64,000 nucleotides of DNA from Agaribacterium sp. ZY112 (GCF_041346925.1 NZ_CP166840.1:3595001-3659000); one strand, 5' to 3'. Numbered from the stretch's first letter, positions 10,133 through 20,112 are shown. Numbers and translations are program-made. Notes: generated from the letters alone by a model not told the origin.

Positions 10133-11406
10133 TAAGTTACCCCCTGGGCTTTCAGAAAGTCATCAAGCTCCTTTAAACCACGCTGGGCGATATCGTAGTA
10201 GGGTTGGATGTTTGAAATTGGCGCAGAGGAAAGCCCCGCACCCATCCAGCGACGAATACCTACTTCTTTTTCTTGTATAATTGCCATTGCGACTGCACGA
10301 ACATCGTCAAAGCCAGAATTCTCGGAGTCCTTTTTACCCAAATTTTTGTAGACATAAGTGGTTCTATCCACCTCTCCCCACTTATTAAATGCAGCTCGTC
10401 TAACTAAGCAGGGAACGCATCGACCACAATGAGTTTTCTTAAAAAGCAAGAATCTACCGCAGCTCGTTGATTGGTGGGCCAACTCCTTGATGAGGGATTG
10501 ATTTTTGCAATCTGATAGCATTTCCCCCTTAGTTTTCAATGCGTAGGGAGTATCGATTTTTAGTCCAATACCCGCTGAATCAAAAATTTCCTGAATACCA
10601 GAAAGATAGGTTGGATGTGTTGTTCTTGTACTTAAACTGCCCACTCTCATCGGGGTTAGAGGTGTATTCAGCGAAATAAAACCATTTTCTGAGACTACTA
10701 ATTCAGTATTGGAACCGTCTTGATTTTTTAAGGATGCTGCTGCGAGAGCAGCATAGGCTAAGAAAGCTATAGATCGTGAACGCTGAGACGCAGGAGTTTC
10801 GCCATCTGGTACTTTGGCTTTATGACTCATTACGAGAGACTCGATGTCACAATGAATTTTTTGTGGAAATAACTTTTGTTTGGCTTGATCGCCTTGTACA
10901 ACTTGGCTGATAGTGACTGGCTTTCGTCCATTTTTAACAAGATTAATTGCACCAATAAGACTATCCATGCCTCCAGAGAAAAGTGTCAAGCAGTCAGCGT
11001 CGAATTTTTTCTCTGGCTTTGGTGGTTTTGGATAAAAACCTCCTTCACAAAAATTGATAAGCCATCGGTCTGTGGTCAGAAAATTCAAAGTTTTCTGAAT
11101 GATCTCTACTTGTGACTTCCAGAAATCTGGATCAATTACTGCAACTGTAAGTTGGAACTCTCTAGTCCACCCGTCGGGGCTCTGCTTTCTGTGTCCAGCA
11201 GTATCAGCGCATACCACTGAAAGCGCGATTGATAAAAAGTCCCATGACCTTGAGGAAGGGTTAATTTTTCTTTTCCTGACTACTTCTGCAATTCCGTGAC
11301 CTGCATACGCTAATCTCCTGTTGTCAGGAATGGAGTAAAGCTGAACGTCAAGATTCGATTTATGATCATCGAAGTTAAATCCCTTTGGTCCGCATATTAT
11401 TTTCAT
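10132..11406 (-). CDS. qatC: QatC, QueC-like protein of the Qat anti-phage system
   Basis: The 424-residue protein carries the PP-loop nucleotide-binding motif SGGMDS at residues 144-149, as in QueC, the 7-cyano-7-deazaguanine synthase. A later cysteine cluster (SCGRF, then HCGRCVPC) matches the QueC zinc site. It is nearly twice as long as QueC and has an extra N-terminal region of about 135 residues, which is the layout of QatC. No other preQ0 pathway genes are nearby, which argues against a role in tRNA modification. It overlaps qatB by four bases (ATGA). In Qat the QueC-like enzyme is required for phage resistance; recent work suggests it modifies a partner protein, but that is not shown by this sequence. 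Confidence 0.93.
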   Translation of the reverse strand: MKIICGPKGFNFDDHKSNLDVQLYSIPDNRRLAYAGHGIAEVVRKRKINPSSRSWDFLSIALSVVCADTAGHRKQSPDGWTREFQLTVAVIDPDFWKSQVEIIQKTLNFLTTDRWLINFCEGGFYPKPPKPEKKFDADCLTLFSGGMDSLIGAINLVKNGRKPVTISQVVQGDQAKQKLFPQKIHCDIESLVMSHKAKVPDGETPASQRSRSIAFLAYAALAAASLKNQDGSNTELVVSENGFISLNTPLTPMRVGSLSTRTTHPTYLSGIQEIFDSAGIGLKIDTPYALKTKGEMLSDCKNQSLIKELAHQSTSCGRFLLFKKTHCGRCVPCLVRRAAFNKWGEVDRTTYVYKNLGKKDSENSGFDDVRAVAMAIIQEKEVGIRRWMGAGLSSAPISNIQPYYDIAQRGLKELDDFLKAQGVT

Positions 11407-12254
11407 CGCGTATAGTCCTCAAAAACTTCGTATGTGTCTTCTAATACACTACGGGCTAGTCGAGTAACTTGGTTCTGTGACAACGAGGATAGGTTGTTTC
11501 CTATTTTTTTGAATGACGACTTAACTGTTTCGCGTACATACTCTTTTATCTGTTTTAATCGACTTACGCCTGCTGCTGCATTGGGTGCCTTGTCTTGTAT
11601 GTGCTTCCCGACATCTAACGCAATTCTCTGATAAATGTCGGAGGCAAGAAAAGTCTCTATGACTAAATATTTGTCGTTATCATTTAGCTCCAGTAAATCA
11701 GCATCGGGATTCTTATCTAATAGCTCGCTTAATGCATCCTTGATAGATTCTCTTGAAGCTTCTGAATCCTGGGTTCCGTCAATAGGTCTGACAGCTTCAA
11801 TGATTGCATTTACTACATCGTCGGAGTTTTTCGATTGAAAAGACAACGCATTGAAATGGTTAGATTGAGTGGTTGTGCGTGTGTCGGGGGATAATATTCC
11901 TGCTAAACCACCTGCAGTAGACGCGGTGCTACCCATTCTTCGCGCCGCACTTTTGGCCCCGCCATAACCCCTGGAGACGTATTGACGAATTCCATTACGC
12001 ATACTGCTTGAGCTCCCATCACCAGCGAAAGCACCTAGACTACTGCGCGCGCCTCCAAATCTACCTGGTGGAGCGTTTAGCGGGGGGGGATTAGGTTCTT
12101 TTGTATTGTCCCCTGCGTTGCTATCTTCAGGGTTTGACTGATTGTCGTCTTGACTACTCTGACCAGCATCGGGAGCTTCCGTGGGGTTGTCAGCCCAAGG
12201 CGGTACCATCGGTATCCCTGAACCGGGGCCATTGCTTGAACTTGATGTTCCCAT
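11403..12254 (-). CDS. qatB: QatB, small component of the Qat anti-phage system
   Basis: The 283-residue protein begins with a low-complexity, Gly/Ser/Pro/Asn-rich stretch (residues 1-95) and continues with a helical domain. It has no recognisable catalytic motif. It is assigned by position, as the gene between the KAP ATPase and the QueC-like gene in the Qat operon, and by size. The start ATG overlaps the qatA stop by one base and is preceded by AAGGA; the stop overlaps qatC by four bases. The disordered N terminus starting MGTSSSSNGPGSG would suit a modified or flexible tail, but this is speculation. Basis for the name is therefore mainly context. Confidence 0.87.
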   Translation of the reverse strand: MGTSSSSNGPGSGIPMVPPWADNPTEAPDAGQSSQDDNQSNPEDSNAGDNTKEPNPPPLNAPPGRFGGARSSLGAFAGDGSSSSMRNGIRQYVSRGYGGAKSAARRMGSTASTAGGLAGILSPDTRTTTQSNHFNALSFQSKNSDDVVNAIIEAVRPIDGTQDSEASRESIKDALSELLDKNPDADLLELNDNDKYLVIETFLASDIYQRIALDVGKHIQDKAPNAAAGVSRLKQIKEYVRETVKSSFKKIGNNLSSLSQNQVTRLARSVLEDTYEVFEDYTR

Positions 12255-14116
12255 TATTCCTTACTCTTCTGAATTGCTTTTTTTACTGGTCCTGATACGT
12301 CTGACTTTGTCCAAACATCAAACGGAATATCGACCCAGTCTTCCTCTGCGATCTTTGGAACAATGCTCGGCTCGATTTGATTTGTGGGGCGCTCACTCAA
12401 AAAAGCCCCAAAGCGTTTACCAACAGATTTATGAGCCTGTCCAACAACTACACAGGCAGTTAATATATCCGGTGCACCCCATGATTGCTCGCGCGCGGCA
12501 ATTTCCAGCAATTTATCCATTATCAGATTCAAATCTTCAGTCGCCAACTCATTAATTGAATCTTTAAGCGCATTTGCCATGTCAGGTGTTTCTTTTAATG
12601 CACGTAAAATCTCCAGGCCACTCGATGATAGTTGTTCATGACTGAGGAGTAATGGCGAATGTTCTCGACTGACATATAACGCACCACGAATATCAATATC
12701 AGCTAATTGGGGCTTTGAGGCAGCCCATTGTTTAAAGAACGCAGTATCGAATTCTGGTGGCCAATCAATCTCTTTACCTTCTTCTAAGCTGGCTTCAATG
12801 TCCTTCAAAACTGACGGGAGTCCCTCATCATTACGTGCACAAGATGTCGCAATTTTTTTGTAGGCATCATCTGAACCGCAACGCTCCAGCAAAAGTATTT
12901 TTGTCAGGACGGCTTCATCAATCGCAATATCTTGGGCGCTGCCAATTGCTAGGCGAATTGATATGGCGTTTAGAAAACGCTTAATTAACCTGGGATTTGC
13001 ATCAATGGCTGTTTCCGAAGACATTAGAGGTGCTAATCGGTCAGCAAGGTCGATTTGTGTGGATAGTTTTACGGGTATTTCGATATTGAGTTCTTGGGAC
13101 AAGCCTTCCAGAAACTGTCTATCAACACGAGCACCTTTCCAGGTTTCAGACAACTGCCTGCATATCCTCTCTCTCAGCTTGTCTTTTTCGGGTTGTTCGA
13201 TATCGCTAAGGTCGATATACAACATGCAGAGGTAAGCTTTAATATCCTGTACACCGAGTTTGGGTACTTGAATAGGTATTTGTATAAGCTTATCGAAATA
13301 GTTGGTTACTAGCTGATCGTCAGGCATATCATGGAAGTGCTTTCTGACAGAGTGATGAATCATTTTCGTGTCGGCAGCAATAACAAATGCGGTATTTTTC
13401 AGGAATAGAAATAGTCGCAGTGCTTCTAATGTCGATATTGCAGTTTCTGGTAAGCAGCGATCTAAATCGTCAATCAGTACGACCAGTGTAACGTCAAGCT
13501 CTTCAAGCGAACTCTCGAACCCTCTTCTAATCGCTTCTATTTCTTGAGGGGGAGATTTTCTTTTCTTCGGCTTTACTAATCTTTTCCCTTCTTGAAGAGC
13601 TTCATTACCGGAATCTCTAGCAGACTGTAGGTCTTCTTCTGTAACTTCTCCGTCTAGTAGCGCTTCCCCCGAGTCCCAAACCTTACCGACAAGGCCACCT
13701 ATGGGTACGCCAGTTATGAGAGAAGCTGCGACACCACCGGTTGTTTTTGCCGCTCGTAGCCAGTCAATGCGGCATAGTAAATCTTTAGTCTTACCAACCG
13801 CCGTTTGTTGTTGTTCTGCTTCTTCTGAAAGTTTCCTAGCAATGACTTCCATCAACGCAGCTTTAGCATCATCGTATCCTTGATACAGCCAAGCATTGAA
13901 CTCAACAAATATGTATTTCTTTTCGTTTGGATTGTCACAGGTGTTTTTCAGATTGGCTTGGACAAGTTTGATCATAGACGATTTCCCGACGCCCCAGCTT
14001 CCAGAAACCCCTATAGAGACAGGCTGTCCATTTGCCCTTGCGATAATCTCTGAAACCGTAGCTGCTACGGTAGAAAAATTAAGAAAATCACGATCAGTTT
14101 CATTATCTGTCCACAT
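12254..14116 (-). CDS. qatA: QatA, KAP-family P-loop ATPase of the Qat anti-phage system
   Basis: The protein has a Walker A loop SGSWGVGKSS at about residues 38-47 and a Walker B VVLIDDLDRC at about 212-221, both typical of KAP NTPases. A stretch at about 125-148 (TTGGVAASLITGVPIGGLVG) is hydrophobic and glycine-rich, lying where KAP proteins often have a membrane-associated insertion between the two motifs. It is the first gene of the qat operon and its size (620 residues) is normal for QatA. A TTG codon directly precedes the ATG at 14116; the ATG is preferred, with AAGGTGG eight bases upstream. The 275-base gap after the helicase gene is long enough for a separate promoter. Confidence 0.94.
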   Translation of the reverse strand: MWTDNETDRDFLNFSTVAATVSEIIARANGQPVSIGVSGSWGVGKSSMIKLVQANLKNTCDNPNEKKYIFVEFNAWLYQGYDDAKAALMEVIARKLSEEAEQQQTAVGKTKDLLCRIDWLRAAKTTGGVAASLITGVPIGGLVGKVWDSGEALLDGEVTEEDLQSARDSGNEALQEGKRLVKPKKRKSPPQEIEAIRRGFESSLEELDVTLVVLIDDLDRCLPETAISTLEALRLFLFLKNTAFVIAADTKMIHHSVRKHFHDMPDDQLVTNYFDKLIQIPIQVPKLGVQDIKAYLCMLYIDLSDIEQPEKDKLRERICRQLSETWKGARVDRQFLEGLSQELNIEIPVKLSTQIDLADRLAPLMSSETAIDANPRLIKRFLNAISIRLAIGSAQDIAIDEAVLTKILLLERCGSDDAYKKIATSCARNDEGLPSVLKDIEASLEEGKEIDWPPEFDTAFFKQWAASKPQLADIDIRGALYVSREHSPLLLSHEQLSSSGLEILRALKETPDMANALKDSINELATEDLNLIMDKLLEIAAREQSWGAPDILTACVVVGQAHKSVGKRFGAFLSERPTNQIEPSIVPKIAEEDWVDIPFDVWTKSDVSGPVKKAIQKSKE

Positions 14117-14391
14117 CAATTACCACCTTGATTATTTATTTCGCAAGAAACTTACTTTTTAGTCTAAAAGCCTTTTCATAGCCTCTAAATCAGCCAATGC
14201 ACATCATGGCCCCACCAAATAGGAGAGTGAACATGCACTACAGAGCGCGCGTTGCTCCAACGCTAGTGGCTACCAGATCTATTTGTACACACCAGCATAT
14301 TAGTATTTGCAAACCTCTAATGACCGCTATGGGTTGTGAGTTCAACATATGCTGTAGGCCTTCAGTAAAGTCAAAAAATCTACCACAAAGG

Positions 14392-17300
14392 TCACTTTAC
14401 ATACCTCGAAATAATCTTCATATGCCCAAGGTCACCCCAAAGTTTACGATTACCAACCACATAAAAATTCTGCTTAGCCCTAGAAACCGCGACATTCAGA
14501 AGATTTACATTAGATGTCGCCCACTGCCGTGCACCATTTTGCATTGGACTTGGAGCACCTAACAATAGGATTACCGTTTGTGCCTCTTTACCCTGAAAGG
14601 TGTGTACGGTTCCAATGTTGTCACGGATCCATTGACTTGGATCATCTATACCATAATCCGCTAAACGTTCGCTTTCTTGGCGCATACGTGCGCCCATTTG
14701 ATCTGCAACCATTCTGAAAGGGGATATCACAAATATATCTGTATCCCCTCTAAACTCATTGATGGTATGTATTAGCATATTGGCAACATGCTCTCCCTCT
14801 TCGGGACACCATTTCTCTTGTGCACTACCTTCTATATCAAACCACGCCGTTTGTTCACCGATGAACCGTGTCACTTCAGAGGGTTTGGGCTGCGTTGCGT
14901 GTACCATTAGCCCGTTATATGCCATTCGATTAGAAATCTTAAACATCGGATCTTCACAGCGTCGATGAACGAGAAGCGGACTACCAATTCTGATTTCACT
15001 TAAATCACGCGGAATAGTTGTACCATAGGAATTGGCATGATCGGATAAAGTTTGCACGGAGGCACTTGGTGCCATCCAATGATAGGGTTCAACACCCATA
15101 TATTTTGATATACCCTCAACCAGTGTTGGCGGCAAGGTAAAAACAGGCTCAATTTGCAAAGGGTCTCCAACCGACATTACGCGCTTTGCACGGCATATGG
15201 CCCCAACAGCCGCTTGAGGCGTCGCTTGCCCAGCCTCATCGATAAGCAACCATCCAATACTATCCTTCGGGAGCTTCTTAAGCATGCGCCCAACGGAAGC
15301 GAACGCTGTAGAAAATACAGGTGTAAATAAAAACGCCGTTGACCACAGATGAGGGAGTAACGCTTGCTTATCTTCGGGCAAACTTCCATTACCCAAACAA
15401 TAAAAATAAGCACCTAGATTCTGACGAACTTGCTTGGCAGAAGCGTCGATAAACGCTTTATGAAGCTCTATTGCCGCAATAAAGACATCATCTCGAATTC
15501 TTTGCGCCGCATCGCTATAATTGGGCGTAAACTTTTGCTGGTCATCGTGACTACGCTCCCATAGCTCCGGCGTAACCAGTTTGCCTCCGCAAATCGCCCC
15601 TTCTTTTTCAATTACATCGAGTGTTTTTTGATAGGATTTCTTTACGCTCGCAAGTTTTTCATTGAAGGTTTTTAACTGCTTAAACTTTTTATCATAGTCT
15701 TTATAAGCGCTTCCTAGTTGACCTTGAGCTTCCGTTAGTTCAGATTGAATAGACTTCAAATCATCGAGCAATAAATTTTGTTTACCTTTCCATTCACGCC
15801 AAGTACCGCGTGCAAAAAGGCGTTTGATAAAACTCGGTTTTTCTTTTTCATGACGCTCTTTTTGATGAAATGCATTGCTCTTTCTTAATTCAATTTCCTT
15901 TATCTCAGATACAAGCGCTTCTTTCACCTCTTGAGCAGAGCTAACCAAGCCCCCCTGCTCTTCAGCTTTTACAGTTAGTTCACGAATTTGTGTTCTTAGC
16001 GCGCCAACTTGACCGCTCGCCTCATATGCACGTTGCGCCCTATCTCTGATGTTTTTCGATTTAGCAAGGGCCTCAGCAAAACGTTGACGCGCTTTTTCCC
16101 AACGACGATTTGCTTCTTCTGGGCTGGATGGTGGATCACACTCTTGGACGATTTTCGGAATAATATCCTCACCGTTTTCATCGACCTCTATATCAAGCTG
16201 GCCAGATATGGAATAAAAATAGGTCCATAAACCACAATTTTTATCCCACCATGCTTTCTGCGCGAAGTTATTACGATTTGTTGAATTACCGAGTACCGCA
16301 GCAATTGAGCCCCATGTTTCTTCTTCACCATCGCTAAGCGCATCGCTTATTGTCTTAAAGTAATTCAAGTCCCCAATATCTTCCGCGACCTGTTCACGTA
16401 GAGGCAACTCTTTACTGACATTCTCAACAGCTTTGTTATTGGTTGAGGCCACAACGATTTCATGCCCCCTTAGCGTTTCATCCAAACGATAGAGGTGAAC
16501 AAAAGCATTGCCGAGCTTCATTTGTCCCGCATGCTCAAATGCGTCATCAGTATTTTTAAATGAATATAGCGCAGTAGCCCGCTCCACAAGCACAGAGGCG
16601 ACAACATCTCGTAACAACGTTGTTTTACCTGTACCCGGTGGCCCATTAACTGAAAACAACCCACCGTCTTTGAGCTCTTTCATTGCAAGATTTACGGATG
16701 TTTGTTGGAGCAATACAAGAGAATGGCGACCTTTACTCGGCCAACGTCCGAGCGGCATATTCTTTGGCTGTAACGCTCGCTCTATGTGAACTTTATCCTT
16801 TAGGAGGTCATATTGATTCTGAGGTTTGGTGATCCCCAGATATTCGCTCAGTGCTTTGTTGGGCTCGCCGCTCTCAACACTATGTTTTGCGCGCTGTAAA
16901 TCCCCCAAAAAGAAGCTGTTCAGGATATCGGGGTCTGGTGCGCCCTTTTTAAAGGATTGGTACTGACGAATAGCAAAGCTTGGAGCGGAGCAATCCTCAC
17001 TTGGTATATCACAATTATGGGTTAGCCATTTAAATGCTTGCTCGGCCTTATCGAGTGAAAACGGAAGAACTGTTCCGTTAACATCTTGCTTATAGATGAT
17101 CTTCTCTAAGCCCTCTTTTAGAGCTTCTTCGGCGGCCTCCCACGATTTAAGCTCGTGTAGCCTCCCTTGAAGTGCTCTGGCATACGCCCAACCAAAACTC
17201 GATATCGCTAAACCAGTATCAGGAATAGGAACACCATGTCGATCAAGAATGATCAATCCGAGTGAAGCAAGACCTGTGACCGATTGACGCTCAACGCGCT

Positions 17301-17883
17301 CATCCCTATAAACTGCTAAGAGCTTTTCTGTAGCTTTTTCAAGATCAACGCAACCAAGGTGAACAACATAGAAAAGCTGGGTTTTGGGTCGCGCTTTTTC
17401 ACCCTTGAACCATGGTTCTTGATTGTGCCGAAGGTAAGCAACAGAGCCACCGGGAATAACAAGGTCTTTTGGCTTTTTATAGCTTTGCGGTGATAGCGCC
17501 TCAAGCGCAGTCCAAGCATCAAGAATATCTTCGGGTCTGTTTGCTAGCTCAGCGGGAATATGGCCATCAGCACCCTCAAAGGCATGCTGAGCTGCGCCCG
17601 AAATAACGGTTTCCCAATCAAGCTCAACTTCCTCATTTTGACGAGTATCCCGCACAGGCTCATCTATTGGCACCACAGGTGGGGGGACATAATTGGCACT
17701 ATCTTTTTCTTCTGCACCAAGGTGGGTGCGCACAGTCCCCAATAGGGTCTTAGCACGATGCGTATTACGGTGTAAATCCAGCTCTTCTTCTAACTCTTCA
17801 AGAACCGCAACATCGTCTTTTGAACTCTCGAAAACGCCCTCTAGCTCAACAACCTTATACTTAAAATACTTACGCTGCTCCAT
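14392..17883 (-). CDS. Superfamily 1 helicase, UPF1/DNA2-like
   Basis: The 1163-residue protein has SF1 helicase motifs: Walker A GPPGTGKTT (K420), Walker B LLIDEAGQA (D882, E883), SVGDPLQIEPV (motif III), TVHTFQGKEAQ (motif V) and NVAVSRAKQNFYVVGN (motif VI). Between motifs Ia and II lies an insertion of over 300 residues, part of which (about 590-790) is charged and likely coiled coil, as in the stalk of UPF1-like helicases. The N-terminal 390 residues are not recognised. No nuclease domain is evident. Proteins of this type occur in several defence systems and island settings. It is directly upstream of qatA on the same strand, but a 275-base gap leaves its link to Qat open. Confidence 0.88.
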   Translation of the reverse strand: MEQRKYFKYKVVELEGVFESSKDDVAVLEELEEELDLHRNTHRAKTLLGTVRTHLGAEEKDSANYVPPPVVPIDEPVRDTRQNEEVELDWETVISGAAQHAFEGADGHIPAELANRPEDILDAWTALEALSPQSYKKPKDLVIPGGSVAYLRHNQEPWFKGEKARPKTQLFYVVHLGCVDLEKATEKLLAVYRDERVERQSVTGLASLGLIILDRHGVPIPDTGLAISSFGWAYARALQGRLHELKSWEAAEEALKEGLEKIIYKQDVNGTVLPFSLDKAEQAFKWLTHNCDIPSEDCSAPSFAIRQYQSFKKGAPDPDILNSFFLGDLQRAKHSVESGEPNKALSEYLGITKPQNQYDLLKDKVHIERALQPKNMPLGRWPSKGRHSLVLLQQTSVNLAMKELKDGGLFSVNGPPGTGKTTLLRDVVASVLVERATALYSFKNTDDAFEHAGQMKLGNAFVHLYRLDETLRGHEIVVASTNNKAVENVSKELPLREQVAEDIGDLNYFKTISDALSDGEEETWGSIAAVLGNSTNRNNFAQKAWWDKNCGLWTYFYSISGQLDIEVDENGEDIIPKIVQECDPPSSPEEANRRWEKARQRFAEALAKSKNIRDRAQRAYEASGQVGALRTQIRELTVKAEEQGGLVSSAQEVKEALVSEIKEIELRKSNAFHQKERHEKEKPSFIKRLFARGTWREWKGKQNLLLDDLKSIQSELTEAQGQLGSAYKDYDKKFKQLKTFNEKLASVKKSYQKTLDVIEKEGAICGGKLVTPELWERSHDDQQKFTPNYSDAAQRIRDDVFIAAIELHKAFIDASAKQVRQNLGAYFYCLGNGSLPEDKQALLPHLWSTAFLFTPVFSTAFASVGRMLKKLPKDSIGWLLIDEAGQATPQAAVGAICRAKRVMSVGDPLQIEPVFTLPPTLVEGISKYMGVEPYHWMAPSASVQTLSDHANSYGTTIPRDLSEIRIGSPLLVHRRCEDPMFKISNRMAYNGLMVHATQPKPSEVTRFIGEQTAWFDIEGSAQEKWCPEEGEHVANMLIHTINEFRGDTDIFVISPFRMVADQMGARMRQESERLADYGIDDPSQWIRDNIGTVHTFQGKEAQTVILLLGAPSPMQNGARQWATSNVNLLNVAVSRAKQNFYVVGNRKLWGDLGHMKIISRYVK

Positions 17884-17884
17884 G

Positions 17885-17919
17885 TACTTTTGTACTCGCC
17901 CCTTACTTTTGTGCTCACC
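17885..17919. repeat. Tandem operator-like repeat at the helicase start
   Basis: Two copies of TACTTTTGTRCTCRCC lie at 17885-17900 and 17904-17919, exactly 19 bases apart and differing at two positions. They overlap the expected ribosome-binding region of the helicase gene, which lacks a clear Shine-Dalgarno sequence. Two near-identical sites about two helical turns apart suggest a regulator-binding site, but no partner regulator is identified. Confidence 0.6.
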
Positions 17920-18459
17920 CCTAAATATAAAAACCAGCTGCGACCAATATTACAGATTGCATAACCTAGAGAATAAAAAAATCCATTTAGGATACCTTTC
18001 CTGACATTAGCCGTCACCGGTAAAGCCCTGCCCTACAAAGTATTAGGCGCCACAATTTTCTTACTCCCTGAAAATAACATCTAAGGCTTAGCCTCGGCCG
18101 TCACACACAGGTAAAACAGTGGCCAACCTTAAACAATGACACACTGATGGTTTTCATATCCAGCAGAGTTGACCTAGATTAAGTCAACATCGGCTTTAAA
18201 AGACTTTGAGGAGCCTTTGATAAAAGGCACGCTCCTGGCGGGAGGGCATACTTTTTCTTAGTCATTAAGGAATCAAGGGGCTCGCCCCCCCTGGACTAGC
18301 GGAGAAACGGGTAAGTCGCACGTTACGATACAAGTAGATTAACTACACGTACACATATTGCGGGACTATGCTTCTACGCCGCTATAGAACCTGCATCACT
18401 TCTAGGCAACAGAAAGCCAAGCGTCGCAATTCTGACACTCCGATCATTATATGTGTCCA
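17920..18459. other. Intergenic region without a recognisable gene
   Basis: Between the helicase promoter area and the RtcR relic no open frame has coding character that I can support. A frame of about 28 codons ending at a TAA near 18082 (plus strand, ending FLLPENNI) could be a fragment of an old gene, but it is too short to name. With the adjacent relic it suggests a decayed island edge. Confidence 0.5.
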
Positions 18460-18770
18460 GAAGAACTAAGGGGCTAACTCTCGGCAAGCTCAGCAATATC
18501 AAAAATGGAACGTAAATACCCACGACAGTTTTGACTACATCAAACTGCTATTAACGCCGGAACAAATTGCGGCGATGGACCTCTACGAGCTTCAGGTATT
18601 ATCCATTATCGTTAAAACCTGCAAAAAATCAGCTTCAATGGCTGATGCAGGTAGAAAGCTATTTAATGTAAGCCGAAAAAGCGAAAACTTCGAGCAATGA
18701 TTCACATCGAATTAAGCAGTTATTAGATAAGTACGGGGTCGCATTCGATAGCATCAAAAAGTCATTTTAA
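18460..18770 (+). pseudogene. C-terminal relic of RtcR, regulator of RNA repair
   Basis: Plus-strand translation of 18499-18700 gives LYELQVLSIIVKTCKK and AGRKLFNVSRKS, then shifts frame near 18680-18690 into SSNDSHRIKQLLDKYGVAF, ending at TAA (18768-18770). This matches the C-terminal DNA-binding end of RtcR, where AGRELFAVSR is followed by SSNDADRLRKYLARFGL. RtcR is the sigma-54 activator of the rtcBA RNA ligase/cyclase genes. The N-terminal CARF-like and AAA+ domains are absent, there are stops upstream and no rtcA or rtcB is nearby, so this is a dead fragment. Identification is from remembered family sequence. Confidence 0.7.
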
Positions 18771-19215
18771 TCGCTTAAAACTCAGGTGAAAAAGCACTAA
18801 CCTACTTTATTTAGCCGTCATGTGCTACAGAACAATAGGCTTGCACCACTTTAACGGACATCTTAAAAGCTTGCTTAAATACCACACATTAAGTAATACC
18901 TTCGGCACCGCCGAATGAGAGAGTGAGTAATGCCTCAAAGACCTTTGGTTTCTACATCGGGAGCTTACTCATAAGAATCACCGAAGTGCTCTGTAGCCGC
19001 CCTAGTATCGTTAGCAATCATATTTTTACACGAGGGAATACAGGGAGTAACTTTGTTTTTTGGTCTGTGATAAAAACAAATAGCGTATTATTTTCGGCAA
19101 GATAAGTATGTCTAAGCCTACTTTTAAGCGCTGCTACAAAGTAAGTGATAAAGTTATCCAGCCAAGCAAGATGCTCGGCTTCGGTGATAACAAGGCCGTA
19201 TTTCGTGGAGGCTGT

Positions 19216-19839
19216 GTGCGTAGAATTATTTTTGTTATAGTTTGTTGTGCTTCGACGAACGCATCTGCGTTAAGTTTCGAACAAGATATTGTGAGCGCAG
19301 CACATGAAAGAACGAATCATGCTGTGCGTTATGATGGCGCGTACATGGCTATCGACTATCCATGGGGTGACGTGCCCAAAGAAATAGGAGTGTGTACGGA
19401 TGTCGTTATACGTTCTTATCGCAGCTTGGGGGTCGATCTTCAGCAGTTAGTTCACGAAGATATGAAGGCGAATTTTAGTTTGTACCCTTCAACACGAATA
19501 TGGGGTCTTAAACGCCCCGATAAGAACATTGATCACCGACGGATACCAAATCTTCAAGCTTTTTTTGAACGTCACGGTCAAAAGTTACCCGTCACGCTTA
19601 ATGCCAAAGATTATAGGCCCGGTCACCTCGTAACGTGGATGCTGCCTGGCAACCTACCCCACATTGGTATCGTTAGTGAAAGAATGAACCCAGCTACTGG
19701 CAACCCAATGATCGTGCATAACATTGGCCGTGGCCCAGAGCTGCAAGACATGTTGTTCAACTATAAAATTACTGGCCATTATCAATACGTACCAGAGAAA
19801 TATAACAGGGCAAGCCCTGAGCCCGAGGCGCTGCGCTAA
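19216..19839 (+). CDS. Secreted DUF1287 family protein
   Basis: The predicted mature protein has the DUF1287 core: YPWGDVPKEIGVCTDVVIRSYRSLGVDLQ, LVHEDM, a central DHRRIPNL and HIGIVSE. The conserved Cys-Thr-Asp and downstream His suggest an NlpC/P60-like cysteine peptidase or amidase fold, but function is not established. The start is placed at the GTG at 19216, preceded by GGAGG, because this gives a clean signal peptide (MRRIIFVIVCCASTNASA). The longer frame opening at 19108 would put an unlikely 36-residue polar extension in front. About 207 residues, normal for the family. It stands alone between the island edge and the sugar transporter. Confidence 0.83.
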   Translation: MRRIIFVIVCCASTNASALSFEQDIVSAAHERTNHAVRYDGAYMAIDYPWGDVPKEIGVCTDVVIRSYRSLGVDLQQLVHEDMKANFSLYPSTRIWGLKRPDKNIDHRRIPNLQAFFERHGQKLPVTLNAKDYRPGHLVTWMLPGNLPHIGIVSERMNPATGNPMIVHNIGRGPELQDMLFNYKITGHYQYVPEKYNRASPEPEALR

Positions 19840-20112
19840 AAAACCAGCCCTTGATCATGAAACGAGTACTTCTAGCTATACGCTGATATTCCTGAGCAGC
19901 CAGAACACTGTTTTAGAGGCATAACAGATAATCGTGCGCTGTGTCGTTACTCTAAGTCCAACTTGATCAACATTAGCTCAAAAACACTTAAATATATCCT
20001 CCTAATGTGGTTAGAATGTATGAGCTCTATGGGTGCCACTTGCATGGCTCCCATACTTACAATCGCTACTATCTAAATAACTAAAATAACTTGCGAATGG
20101 ACGATAAGAATA

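Noticed and set aside
10132..11406. QueC of the queuosine pathway
   Set aside because: The protein is nearly twice as long as QueC, has an extra N-terminal region, and lies in a qat operon with no other preQ0 genes.
18923..19105. A 60-codon plus-strand frame before the DUF1287 gene
   Set aside because: No family similarity and no supporting ribosome site; it sits in a decayed region.
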